NCBI GenBank assembly: GCA_015039315.1
Contig: WIDE01000029.1
Span: 268,778-332,777 of the forward strand
Direction of reading: 5' to 3'
Length of the DNA: 64,000 nt
Source: Clavulina sp. PMI_390
Taxonomy: Eukaryota > Basidiomycota > Agaricomycetes > Cantharellales > Hydnaceae
The notes under the pieces were generated by a model, which saw only the letters and a program-made list of their open reading frames with translations, made no database searches and had not been told where the DNA came from. Below, one piece after another: positions 11,398-23,451 of the stretch; the first letter of the stretch is position 1; each line of letters opens with the position of its first letter. The position numbers and the translations under genes are program-made.

Positions 11398-11963
11398 TTA
11401 GCCTTCTAGATCGTTCCCAGTGGGCTCCCGAGTTAGGAAATGTCTTGAGATGATCGGCAAGTCGTTAAGCCCACATGCGATCATCTCTCCAAATGGCGCG
11501 TCGGCATATTTGGCCACCAACACGTTCCCTCGCCAGCAGATCTCTCCTGTGCTGGAAAGATTATTCATGGATAAGATAGGAGCCCGATTGCCACTTGATG
11601 CGAGGGGTGAGGAGCGCATTATAGCTTGAACAGATAAATTAGGAGGAAGGTCCCGCTGTGCTGGCTGGAAGAAAACGACATAGGGGTTTCCAAGCTGGAC
11701 GGATGACTGAGGAACTGTGGTGATTATGCTGGATGTTGTCACAGGGGTTAGATGATTGGTAGCTTAATAATGTTATAACATAGAGAACGACAAACTCACT
11801 GAGCAGACCAGAAGGCTTCAATGTAATCTTCTGGATGGGCTTGGTGGGTCCTAGACCCTGAGGGCTCGAATTTTGTCGTCGTTCGCAAAGAAACAATGGA
11901 TGGGACGTTTGTGTCGTATGAAAATAGTATCGCAGAGGTGAAGGTTGTCCGAATGCTGCTCAT
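11398..11963 (-). CDS. unknown small protein, about 164 aa, two exons
   Basis: Not recognised. Exons 11800-11963 and 11398-11728 join in frame (CA|C, donor GTGAGT, acceptor ATCCAG) to 495 nt. The start ATG at 11963 is the first in frame and gives MSSIRTTFTSA. The middle part reads like a folded beta-rich segment (QLGNPYVVFFQPAQRDLPP, then EICWRGNVLVAKYADAPFGE); no signal peptide or membrane helix is evident. The coding look of both exons and the clean junction support a real gene, but an alternative acceptor 18 nt further (CACCACAG) also keeps an open frame. The gene points away from the Nup120 gene and towards MET6. Confidence 0.55.
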
Positions 11964-12518
11964 GGGGGGCTGCAGTGGGTAGGTAGAAAGATCACGGAAT
12001 TTGAACCAGATATCTCGGCATATCGGTGGGATTTGATGCGTCTCCGGCCAGGAAGACGGAGCGAAGGGTGTCGGACTAATACGCCCAAAGTACGGGGCTG
12101 TTCACTGCCGTCCTTCCCTCGCATCAAGAAGCGCGACAGAAGCCCCGCAGATCAGCTCATTAAGATTTCGCCGAGCTAGTAAGCAGATGTCAAGCTCGCA
12201 GAAGCCCCAAAGGATGGGGCAGCCGGCTGCATTCGGAAGCCTTCACGAAACGCATGGAGCTATCGGCCGTCACGGAGGTGACAAAGGCAACGAACAAAGT
12301 CGGGAGCAATTCCACATGAGAGATGCTTGGGGCTGGAGCGAAACAGAGACACTGATTCTAATCCCGGTACTACCGATCGAAACGAAGAAGGGAAGCACAC
12401 CAAGAGTCAAGGTGTTGTAAGAGAAAGGGTCCGATGTGACGCTTCTCGAGCCTGCTCTGTCACGCGACCTGTCACTGTTTGGTCGCAAGTTGCCGTTTGG
12501 GATCGCGTCTACCTGGAC
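11964..12518. promoter_or_regulatory. divergent promoter region, small unknown gene / NUP120
   Basis: 555 bp between divergent starts. It holds open frames in the nucleoporin frame but no in-frame ATG before 12519. No specific site is recognised. Confidence 0.45.
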
Positions 12519-15500
12519 ATGGCGAGCTCTTCGCGCACTCTAGTGGCAACACACACGTCGAACATCACCGCAAATGTGCAGGTGTTTCACCTAGAGCCAT
12601 CTCTTCAGGACGTACCACGTCTTCACAGCTCGGACGCCCCGGCACAACACGCGACCGAGGCAGCTGTCCTTTGTGACGTTCAAGCCCATATTCTTCTACG
12701 CGTTGTCGACGACAGATGGGGCATTGAACTTACGTCTCTGGCCACCCCGATACAACCTATTCGCTTCGTCTTTCCGTCTCGTGTTCTGCCATCTCCTGGC
12801 ATTGTCTGCGACAACGATGAAGTCCATGTCCTTGTGGCCACAGAGCTTGGCTCAGTGTTCAGGCTTGTTTTCCCTCTCCCCAACCTCTGGATCACTAACT
12901 ACATGTCCAAAAAATGGAGAGAAGAGTATACGATACGTCATCCGCCTGCCAATTTGCTCGGTCCTGTCCATGTGAAGGAAGCTGGTTGCATCCTCATTGG
13001 TCTCAGAGATGGCAGTATTCTGCAGCTGGACGCGTCCAGGAGGCTTGGTAGCGAAGAGTTCCAGCGTGCGTACTGAATCAAGTAGAGCTTGAAAAGTAGA
13101 GCCTAACATTATAAACTCACCTAGCCTGGCGCGAGACATTGCTACGACCACCGACATCCCTCAGCCTTAGTTCATTCATCCCTTTCACAACCAAACCTCA
13201 GCCCGGTGCGGCGAACACCGTCGCGTTTGCCTCCATTCCCAGCCCCTCCCCATCTCTGATCATTTTTTCGCTTCAACGAGACCGTGTCATCCGCGTTTGG
13301 GAATCTGGCAGTTGCGTTGCCACTGCTGAGGTTCCGCTCGCCTCTCCTGATACCGCTGTGCAGGGATCAATGCCCCCGACCCCACACTCTGCTCCTATCC
13401 TTGATGCGGAGCCACAAAACCTTCTTCAGGTCATCCCTCCTCCTTCAACCTCATTATCCGACGAGGGTCTAAGGGTAATCGCATTTATGCCATCATCCAG
13501 TGGAGGCTATTTCAGCATGTTTATCCTCTCCGCAAGAAATACCTCTGGCGCACGTGTGCTACGATTCGCTGCCCAAAAGGCAACCTCGGAATTTGCTCGC
13601 ACACGGAGTCTCAGGGATTTCCTTGTCGTGGATAACACGTTATGGGTGCTATGGGACGACGAAGGGACGACGTCTCTGGAATCAACGAACGTCAATTTCG
13701 ATGATGACGATCTAGAAAGCCCCTGGGTTTCCACAATCCCCAGTTACCGCCTCGATCCTCTTCCAACCCATATCGACGATCAGCAACTTCCCTCTCATGG
13801 CTCTTTTACAGGAGCTTTCCTATCCTTCCTCCTACGTCCGGGAACATTTTCCAGGTCCACACTGGAGACTGCCCTTCAACAATACGTTGTCGCACATTCT
13901 TCCGCACCTGGCCCTCGTAATAAGGTCCTAGACCGCCGCTTTGACTCATTGAGCGAGCAGATCGCCGCGACCGTCGGATGTACAGTGACCTTGCAAACTG
14001 ATCCACAAACCGGCGAGCAGCAGTGGAACAAATACTGGGCTGCCCTCCGCCGTGATTGGGAAGGTTTCATTGCTCGATGCGTGAACATCGAGCGAAGTGC
14101 ACGATGGCCGCTGAAGCTTGGCAGGAGCACATATGAGAGTGGCGACCCGCTCGTGATTGAAAGGGAGCGTCTCGGCTCTGTGGTTTACACGGACAACGCG
14201 ATCCGTTTCTATGATCGAGAGGTCGTGGAGCAAACAGTTATTGATATTCCGGCTCGGAGAAGCGGGACGAGTGGGGAGTCCGTCACTCCTGTGATGGAAT
14301 TGGCGAGGACTCTGAGGTCATCTATAAATGGTCTTCAGCTCGCCAAAATTGACGCTAGTTTGCTCGCAGTTGCACAGACTGATGCTAAAAGCTCATGGCC
14401 CGATATTGCAGCGGAGCTTGCTCGTCGGGAAATCATTGCGGGGATCTCTGAAGAACTGGCAATATGGATCGATGAGCGCTTAGGGACAGCACCTAAACTT
14501 GAGGACGGGCTTCACGGGGTCCTCAACATAGCAGAAGATCTCGACGGCATCAAGATTGAGGACAACGAGGAAGGAGAAAACGCGGCCGGACACCCTCAAC
14601 TAGAGTGGCAGAAGGCGCTCACAACCGCGTATATCACCACAACCATTCGTGCTCGCCACGAAACATTGCTTATTCTCCTCACGCTGATCTGTTATATTGC
14701 TGATGCTCGGCCAGACCTCTTCACCGAATACGCTGGTTTGATCGGAGGTGCATTCTCTGCCCTTCAATGTGTGGCGACCATGCATACTCTATCTCAGAGG
14801 CCTTCCAGAGATCCAGATACGAAGAGTGTTTTGCCTGGGGATGAAGATATGGCCTCGATGTTCCAGACTATGCACGTCTCCAATGGCACCGCCCCGGATC
14901 CTCACTCCAAAAAATCCACGCCTTCTCTTCTCCACCTCGTTTATTCTACTTCACACTCAGCAACGCGATCCTTCTCATCTGCACCTGGGATAGCGGCACA
15001 TCAATTCCTCAGAGACACGGACGCACTCAACTGTGGAGAAGCTCCTGGGGCAAGACTAGCAGATTCCAAGCTTCTACAACAATTGTGGGTCCTTCGACAC
15101 CCCCATGTTGTGCAGGAGATGGCAGAGTGGTTCCCCCGAACTCCTGCTATTGCATACGTGCTTGGAAGGTCACTGCTCGATCTGGGACGTGTAGAGGATG
15201 CGGCAACCTCACTGGAGCGTGTTGAGGCATACATAGGTATGTTCAAATGATTCACTCCCTAGAATCCAGATCTTAAGGTTGTTCCCTCGTCAGAGCGAGA
15301 TATCACCGCCCAAGGCGAGGAAACTATAGCGCTTGCAGCAGTGCTCCCGCCGGATGTGCACATTAATTCAGCGATCTCGTACTTCCGTCACCTCGTTGGA
15401 TTATTTGAGAAGACATACAATGCGACGGAGGTGGTGCATTTTGCTCGTCTTGCTATCTCACACAGCGATCCAGGCTCAGCTCAAGATCTCTGGTTAAAGT

Positions 15501-17142
15501 CGCACAAGGCTTTGCTGGATCTTGGCCAATATGAGGATGCATATGCCACTATGACAACTACGCCGTTCCCTGAGCTGTGAGTGTTCACGGGGTTCTGTAT
15601 GCTCGCAATTACTAACCGTCCCACTACAGACAACGCGAGTTAACTCGAAACCTAGTTAACAGCATGTGCGACAATGACCAGATTGAACGCCTGGTCAGCT
15701 TCAACTTTGTTGGCTATCAAAATGACGTCGAAGAGACTCTCGCTTTCAAAGCACGCAATGCTGATCCTCGCCAGAAACCCCACTACAGCGAAGTCCTGCA
15801 TGCTTGGTATGTCTTCCGAGGCGACTTCCGAAGCGGTGAGCATATCACATTCTTGCTTCGTTTCGTCTACTGACGTGGTCGTGTGGCCACCGTTCCCAGC
15901 GGCTGCCTCGATGTATCAGCACGCTCAACGCCTGGCAGATATTGTCGATCAGCATGGACCCGATGCGGTAGAAGCGATGGCTCTTCAAGCGAAAAGCCTG
16001 CTAGCATCCATCAATGCCTTATCCCTTGTTGACCAACGGAATGCATGGATCCAGTATATCGTCCCGTCAGGGGATGGAAGTCGGGTATGCAGTCGTCCCT
16101 TTTTCCCAATCTTTTGACTAATAAATAATCTAGCGGAGACATCACCACAGGCAATCCATACCAGAGCAGCACTTCCAAACTGCGAGCTTGGATATTGATG
16201 TTGTGACATTGTCAGAGATGAAGCAAGAATATGCACTCACTTTGGCTACTTTGCAACTCGTCAATGAGCCTGCATTTGATGAATCTGGGTTGGACAGTGA
16301 GTAATCCGCCTTCCGAACAACTAGCCGCGATCTTGACATATCTCGCGCATGGCAGTCTCGAGAACTTTACGTGCCGAGGAGATTGTCAGTCAGTTCATGC
16401 AATGGGGGATGTTTGACCAAGCAACGTCCACTGCTCGAAGCCTGAAAGTTGACATGACCCCCATATTCGCATCCATGACGAGTCAATGCATGCGATTATC
16501 GCGCATTCCAGATGATAGAGTGTATGTATTTTGCCCTCTTCTGCCCCTCCTTTGATGCTCAACCATCTTATTCAGTGATCCAGCTGAAGTACCATGGCTC
16601 ATGGGAGATCGCATGTTGGGCTGGGAAGGCACAAACATCCAACGAGCATGGCGGCTACTACGCACTATGCTCGACGCCCACGACAGCCTCGGCAATGGGT
16701 GGGCATACCGAAAAGCAGTCCTTGCCCGGATTCTGGAGATCGATCGACACAGTCGTGTCCCGTCTTGGCTTGTAGATTTCTTTGAGGAGGAAGAGCCTGA
16801 ATATCTGATCAGGAGTCAGTTGAAGTACGGTTTGGTTGAGGAGGCATTGCGGTATACGCTGAACATGGTTCGAAAAGTAAGTTATTCAACACTACCTCTG
16901 CATATCCTTTATCACTGACAGCACTGTATCTCAAGGCAAGCCAACCTCTCATCCGAGGAACTCCAGAGCAATCCTCGGCGACATGGTTGCCATACACCCT
17001 TATCGACCAAGTTCTTATTGCAACAGAAGAGGAGCAAAAGCTAGGCTCAAGCAAAGCGCAAGCTGATCTTGCCAAGCAACTTCGTACTGAAATTGACTCG
17101 CGAACCAAAAAACTCTCCAAGTGGAAGGCTGGAGGTCGGTGA
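12519..17142 (+). CDS. NUP120: nucleoporin Nup120/Nup160, about 1389 aa
   Basis: Scaffold nucleoporin of the Y (Nup84/Nup107) complex in the nuclear pore. Exons 12519-13065, 13125-15236, 15294-15576, 15630-15835, 15900-16084, 16134-16296, 16356-16521, 16576-16876 and 16936-17142 sum to 4170 nt in frame. The N-terminal third is a beta-propeller: VRLVFPLPNLW-like strands and, after the first intron, WRETLLRPPTSL and the blade motif SLQRDRVIRVWESGSC. The C-terminal two thirds are alpha-helical TPR-like repeats (LGRSLLDLGRVEDAATSLE, LLDLGQYEDAYATM), ending with a Lys-rich helix. Assignment rests on this architecture, the length and the blade motif. The second intron has three possible acceptors; 15294 was chosen because it gives a 57-nt intron with a pyrimidine tract and the right phase. 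Confidence 0.88.
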
Positions 17143-17443
17143 AGGTGGTGAATTGGATTGATAGTGTATTCTATGCTCTGCTATATGTCTGTTCTATGGT
17201 ACGTGGCCATCATGATGCTTTTCACCTCGTGCTTGGGGGAGCAGAACCCTTACCTCGTGCTAACATATATCCCAAAATTATAGTGCTTGAGTTAACAATC
17301 AATTTAGCCTTCGCTTGTACGAAATTAACGATAATGAAGTCTGCTATTTACGCTCAGCTTAATCGAGCAGTCCCTTATTTGCATTAGTTTTGACGTGCTG
17401 ATCCCTCATCAATCCACTACTGTGACAGCGCATCGAGCTACTA

Positions 17444-18892
17444 ATGGCGATAGATTTCTCACTGGAGGATCAACCCTACAATGCCCCTGACCTTAACACC
17501 GTCGACGATAATGACGAAGACCAACCGATTGCCATATTGGCAAGTAACGCGCGCTCTTGTCTCAATTCTTATCTATCTGAGTGCCTTCTGCTTCATCCAG
17601 CCCCGTACTCCGGCAGGTCGGCCTGTATTGGCATTCGGAGGCGCCGCGCTCTCGACAGTTTACAACACTCAAGCACACTTGGATAGCTCTACACCACTTC
17701 GGACCGTTCGCCTAGCTCTCCGGTGAACACCTTGCCTACGCCAATAATTCGTGTCAAATGTGTTCTCAACCTACTTATTGCCAGCTCCGGGATTTCAATG
17801 TTTGATACTTCACCATACTATGGAAACTCCGAAATTGTCCTTGGTTCACTTCTGAGACAGCTCGCAGCAGAGCATCCCCGTTCCTCTTATCAACTGGTCA
17901 GAGCCGATAGAGCTGTTTGGAGATGACCTTTTGAACTGAAGTAATATAACATAGAGCTCCAAGTGTGGGCGATATGGTCTACCGAAGACAGACTTTGATT
18001 ATTCTCCCGCCGCCATAAGGAATAGCCTGAAACGCACTTTGCGGCGTCTAGGAACCGATTACCTTGACGTATTTTACTTGCACGATGTGGAGTTCGTCGC
18101 CACAAGGCTTCCAGGAGAGCTGTCAAGTAATTCAGCTGCTGCTCTCGCGGATGAAAATGCGCGCAAAGGATGGGGCATAAGTGAGGGCGAGGAGGCAAAT
18201 GTGCTTGGAGATGGCGATCAAGTTGTTCTCACAGCGTATGGGGAACTGCGTAAACTGAAAAGCGAAGGCCTCGTACGCTCGATCGGAATTACTGGTAGGT
18301 TACGTGTGGAGGGACTGGATTGAGCTTGAGAGCTGACATCTATTCTCCAGGTTACCCTCTGCCGGTGCTCTTGAGGCTAGCTCTTCTAATAAAGGCACAC
18401 TTTGGCGAACCCGTGGAGTCTATTATGACATACTCCCACTATAACCTGCAGAACATCTCATTGACACAATTCATTGGCGAATTCGCGCAGCGCGCTGGGG
18501 TTACCACGATCTACTCAGCTTCGCCGTTGAACATGGGACTTCTAGGTCCAAACCCTCCTCCATGGCATTTTGCACCACCAGGAATGTTTGCCGCTCGCGA
18601 CAAGGCCGTCGATGTCATCGAGTCCGCAAAGTGGCCTGGGGGATTCGCAAACCTTGCCACAGGTTTCGCATTCACAACATCAAACGCTGTTGACGGACGT
18701 TTGCCCTCTGATATAACGACCGTCGTGGGACTCAGCAGCATGGAGGAGGTCCGTAAAGCAGTGGAAGTCTGGAAAGAGGTGAATGCTGAAGGGGGGGACA
18801 ATGTCTCACGGATCGCCCTGGAAGCACAGGTCCGGGATTGCTTTGTCAGCGCTGGATGGGCAGACTGGTCCTGGGAGAGTGGAAGAGATTAG
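17444..18892 (+). CDS. ARA2: aldo/keto reductase, D-arabinose/L-galactose dehydrogenase type, about 399 aa
   Basis: NAD(P)-dependent oxidoreductase of the ARA2/L-galactose dehydrogenase branch, likely acting on D-arabinose on the way to D-erythroascorbate. Exons 17444-17543, 17617-17722, 17785-17896, 17955-18294 and 18351-18892 sum to 1200 nt. AKR features: FDTSPYYGNSE (catalytic Asp and Tyr), SKCGRYG (Lys), DYLDVFYLHDVEF (His), IGITGYP and TYSHYNLQN. A second start at 17481 in another frame runs into the same exon 2 without the first intron; the spliced model is preferred because the family has a short leader before the first strand (VLAFGGAAL). Substrate is inferred from family only. Confidence 0.85.
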
Positions 18893-19119
18893 ATCTCAAT
18901 ATCACTTCGTACCACTGCTGGACGTCTCGAATAGTACCAGGCAAATGCTGCCAGTCGTGATGCAAAACCTTGACGAGATTGTGACCTGGCGCCTGGATCT
19001 AGAATACGGCCCACAGTATAAGCCTCGCATCATCACATGATAGTATCTTCTTATTGCCTCAGGTCCATAAATTAGCATCAGAATGACCTGCCACCCAAGA
19101 ACGGCCCTGATCGCCTTTT

Positions 19120-19140
19120 GTCACGCCGTAACAGCGTGAC
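19120..19140. repeat. perfect 7-bp hairpin upstream of the F-box gene
   Basis: GTCACGC (19120-19126) and GCGTGAC (19134-19140) are exact inverse complements with a 7-nt loop. The hairpin ends 16 nt before the predicted start codon, so it would lie in the 5' leader. Function unknown; TGACGY-like half sites could equally be a palindromic factor site. Confidence 0.5.
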
Positions 19141-19156
19141 ACCACCCAACCAAGCG

Positions 19157-21069
19157 ATGCATTTCTTGGAGCTTCCGTACGATGTGACTTTTCAGTGCTT
19201 GATCTTGCTATCGCCCAAAGATCTTATCGTGTTTCGAATGGTGGGAGACGCTTGAAGTGTGTTGTCTTTCGGAATTCTCATAAGAGTGCTCTCTGTTGTT
19301 CCTGTTAGACATGCCGCGCTGCACTGGCCTTGTCGCTACAAGAAGCAGTATGGCGGCGAATTCTGATGAACCATTGCTTACAGAATGATATCCCTCTCTT
19401 CACCTACAACCTCCCCGACATGACGTCTGCTGAAATGGAACAATCTGCCTGTCAACCCTATCGCCTACAACAAGTTCTTGAGAGCACAGCTCCTCACGTC
19501 CATCGTCACCGTCTCTTGGACTTGGCAATGGACAATGACTTATCAGAACACTCTTCCCTCACGCACACGATCTTTAATATCGAAGTTATTCCAGGAGGTC
19601 GCTATATCGTTACCACGTCTGACAGCGGGTGGCTTCGTTGCTGGGACCTAGCACGCGAATGTAAACAAAATCTCCGCTGGATAAGAACAAAATATATCGA
19701 AGCTGACCCTTATCATCAACTCTTCTAGTAAAGGGCCAAGACGATGAGGAATACATCGAGATGAAGCCGGAGGCTCAATACAGTAGCGAGGGGCGTCCGA
19801 TTCAAGGCGTCTGGCTTCAGAGAACTGCAGAATCCCCTTCGAAAATCGTTGCCATAATTTATATCCAACCGCACTCGCTCAGCCCCTCCGAACTCCGCGT
19901 TCTGATTTTGAATCTATCAAGCGAGCCACAAAAGTCATCTTTCGAGCTTCAGGCCTCTCTTCTGCTCCCCTGGCCAAACTTGTGGCTTCTTGAAGGAGAA
20001 TATGTTCTATATGTGGATGATGGGATGAATGTACGAGTGTGGAACTGGAGGGACGATTTGTGGGGTGTCATCAATGACCCCACCAATACCGCTTCAGCCG
20101 ATGCACCGGTTCGTCTACTTCGTCCGTAGCTTCTTCCCTCGCTGACGTTCCATTATGAAGCGCGGCGGCCTTTCGAATGTGATGATGGCCGGCCGTCATA
20201 TCGTTTTATTCAACCAGACGGCCGATGGGATGACTTATCGACTTTATTCGCTCCCTAAGATGCATCCCACCGCAGAGGAAGCTGAAACCAATTCAGAGAA
20301 CACGCTTGTGCAATCCGTATTGTTTGCACCTGAAGGCTTGGATGTTGATTTCCCCCTCAGCTGGCGTCCTGCTGGCATGCACCCCCGCTCTGGGATTGAC
20401 GATCATTTCATCTCGATTGACAGTATCGGATTCGTGGTTGTCACGTATGAGTCAAGCACACGCTTGTTCTATCTACCTGACTTTTTGCCATGGGCCAAGT
20501 ACCCCAAAGTCGCTGAGGGGACTGTGCCACAACCGGAGGATATGGTATTCCCAGTGCCTTCGATTGAAGTGCCTCGGATGACAAAAAGACATTTCGCCGA
20601 TCACGTCCGAATCACATCGTCTTTCGACTGTGCGTACATGGTTTGGTTCGACGCGGAGAATCAGTGGTGGATTCTTCCCACTCGTTACTCTGACCATAAC
20701 CCTCACCATGATACTTCTGAACCATCCACTTCTTCCAACTCATCCTCTTCCCTCCCTCCTTTCTCACCGCGAGTCCTTGGGCGGACGAAATGTGGTACCC
20801 CGCGCCTATGCTTGAGCCCCACTGCAGGGCAAGCGTTCTACACCGAGGTTGATGACCGAGTTCACGGATATGTTCACTTATGGGACTGGGTGTTACCGAC
20901 GAAAGGAGATCCACTTGGTGAAGGGCCTCCGATTCCCTCTCATCTCGCAGCTTCTTTGGATCCTCATCCTGACTTCGTAGTAATTGACGGGGATCAGGAG
21001 GAGGAAGAAAACAGCGACAATGAGGAAACCGTTCAAGAGGAAATTGCGTGGCCAGAGGATGCACAGTAA
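19157..21069 (+). CDS. F-box protein with C-terminal acidic tail, about 574 aa
   Basis: Likely substrate adaptor of an SCF ubiquitin ligase. Exons 19157-19240, 19309-19660, 19729-20108 and 20161-21069 give 1725 nt in frame. The N-terminus is an F-box: FLELPYDVTFQCLILLSPKD, then after the first intron TCRAALALS and AVWRRIL. The rest has weak beta-propeller-like strands (YIVTTSDSGWLRCWD, VLYVDDGMNVRVWNWRDD), a Ser-rich linker around residue 450 and an acidic last 30 residues. The third intron uses a GTTCGT donor at 20109; the nearer GTAGCT donor breaks the frame. Target unknown. It is convergent with bystin, 137 bp from stop to stop. Confidence 0.78.
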
Positions 21070-21206
21070 TGGAGACCCGGTTCGTTTGCGGATATTAGGA
21101 GCAGATTTGAAAATACCCATGTACAAGTATATCAGCACATGTAATCTACAACAAGGCGCTCATAGTAGTGAGGGTGCCAGTGGGATGTCCCCCTATGCAT
21201 AGTGAA

Positions 21207-23196
21207 CTAGGCCATGTCCATCTCATCATCTTGCGGTCTCGGTTCTCCTCTCGCCACAGAGTTTACAAGTTCTCGTCGAATCTCCGGTCCTATCTGTGGG
21301 TGGAATTGTATGCGGACAACGTCGAGAAGTGCATCTTTCTGATCTGGTGTCATATCGGAAGCGTATCTGGAGGCAGAGCGGATCATCAGCAAGGGCTGGA
21401 TGGGGAAAAGGATGATCAAATCCTACCTTTGACAGAACACCAGAAGACTCTGATGCCACAGCACGGGGAGCTGATCTCCTGTTCCTTCCGCTTTCGACCC
21501 TTTATAAGTATTTGCGAGGCGAACAAAATGCGACCATAGACCATCTACGACTTGGTATGGTAAAGCATACTTCTTATCGAGCAACACTCGGATGAATAAC
21601 GAGTTAGGTCCTGAAAAGATGCCCAGGTCAGCAATTGATGGACGCGAAAGAGGAGAAAGTTTCTATCTGTCCGCAGGGGTCCATGGGATTCTCACCAGTG
21701 TATTCCATCTGTGCCAGTCGAAGTAGAGCAGCTGCTGAATGGAGTACTGGGATATGGACTCGAGCCAATACAGAGCCCAATATCGACGCCTCCTTCAAGG
21801 TGCAACCGCCCTGCACACTGAATATTAGCGAATAGTAAGTTACAAGAAAGGAGGTGGGCTTCGCGTACCTTACAAAGAGGAAAGAGAATCCCCTTGAAGA
21901 AAGAGGCAGGTTTATATAGACCTTTCTTCAAAGCATCGTATAGGTGGACGTTGAGTTTGCCTCCATGATCACGGATATCGTCACGGACATTAGGGAGAAC
22001 AATCCCCTCGAGGTATACCCGAGCTTGCTCAGGCTTGAGATTTGAGATGAAAATCTTGGTAGCGGCGAGGGTTGCTTGGGGAGACCAGTTTTCGGGCTGG
22101 GTGAGGGCGAGGAAACGGGCCCATTGATCATGGGAGGGTAAGATTTTGAACACCTTAGGAACAGGGCCAGATTTGTATCGTTGAAGAAGCTCCCCGACTC
22201 TATAATACGGGTAAGAGGAGACGACAGCGTGGCAGGTTGCAACGATTGACGCACTTTGTATATACTGCAACAATTTTTGGATCCAAGCCAGCAGCAGGAT
22301 CCAATGAGCCATCAGCTTACATACAGAAGAGGACGTTAGCGAGCAAGTTTGGATTTAGTTGTATGCGAGGTGAATCACCTCGACGAACAAGTTGTGGGCC
22401 TCCAGCAGGCGACGTCTTTGCTGCTTCAGCAGCCTCAATTTTTTCTAGAATAATATCGGCTAATGTCCGTGTTTCCGGGACCCCTTTTGGTAATAGTTTA
22501 TCGAGCGCATCCATATCCTCTGGGTCAATTTCCTATGAGCAGGAATAGTTTGTGCATCCAGAGGTAAGTCGAAAAAGATAGCGAAACCGATGGCAAATCA
22601 AGATAAAACTAGACGCACAACTTCTTCGTATTCTTCCGGAGGGTCTTCGTCGTACTCGTCGTAGCCATCGTCATCATCATCGTCCATATTCATGTTCACC
22701 TTTGGTACCCGTATAGCAGGGTTCAGTCTAGGGCGAACGAGCAAATGGAATTCCCACAAAAGTCAAGGGAATAGGCGCATACTATCAGAAACCATGCCGC
22801 TGAAGCCCGTCGAATTTGTGCTCACCCATTGAGAGGTTCTGAGGGTCCTTCCTCATCGGTCTCGTCCTCATCCTCCCACTCGTCCTCCTCGATCTCGGCC
22901 TTCTGATCCTTCGCAAGGTCCAATATCCTCTTTGAAGTCTTCGCATCTAATATACCCTTCATTGTCCACCACCAAATGATACTCGATTAGCCCGGCATCT
23001 AGATGGCCACTCAGCACAAGCGCACCTCATCCCCATCCTCCCCTGCAGCACTGGGACTTTTCCCCTTGCTTTTTTTTCGCTTCCCAGGCTGGGAGATTTT
23101 CCCATACTTGGCAAGCTCTTCATCTTTGTCTAAGACACTATGAAGAGGATCATGCCGTGCTGCAGTCGTAGATTTTTTGGCGTTCACTCGAGGCAT
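21207..23196 (-). CDS. ENP1: bystin / Enp1, 40S ribosome biogenesis factor, about 482 aa
   Basis: Bystin binds pre-40S particles and is needed for 18S rRNA maturation in the nucleolus. Exons (minus): 23026-23196, 22826-22938, 22619-22727, 22321-22532, 21869-22253, 21696-21810, 21427-21610 and 21207-21366, total 1449 nt. The first 150 residues are charged and low in complexity (MPRVNAKK start; Asp/Glu/Tyr run near residue 110), typical of the family. The conserved core follows: [78 protein letters not shown], and [18 protein letters not shown]. Acceptors of exons 2 (22938) and 5 (22253) were chosen by frame. The gene is tandem with the Zn2Cys6 factor behind it. Confidence 0.95.
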
Positions 23197-23451
23197 GTTT
23201 TTGATTGAATTGACTGCTGGGTGCGATTTGGTCACGTATTGGGAATGTCACAACTGAGTTTCAAACAAAAGTAATCGCAGGTCCAGAGCAGTCGTAAGGA
23301 TACAGTGAGAACGGAATTATGCGAAGGGTAAGGTACATGATGTTCAAGGCGATTCAGCAATAATTGGATACAGATAAATATCTTCATGCGTGTATGAGCA
23401 TCATAGCTTAACAGACACTCTTCATTGACTAGTGGGGGATGAGCGTGATGC

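Noticed and set aside
17481..17726. Separate membrane-protein start of the aldo/keto reductase at ATG 17481
   Set aside because: It would read the first intron as coding; the spliced ATG 17444 form gives a normal leader. Kept only as an alternative.
20612..21064. 150-codon minus-strand frame opposite the F-box gene
   Set aside because: Antisense shadow of the acidic tail exon, without start context or splice sites.
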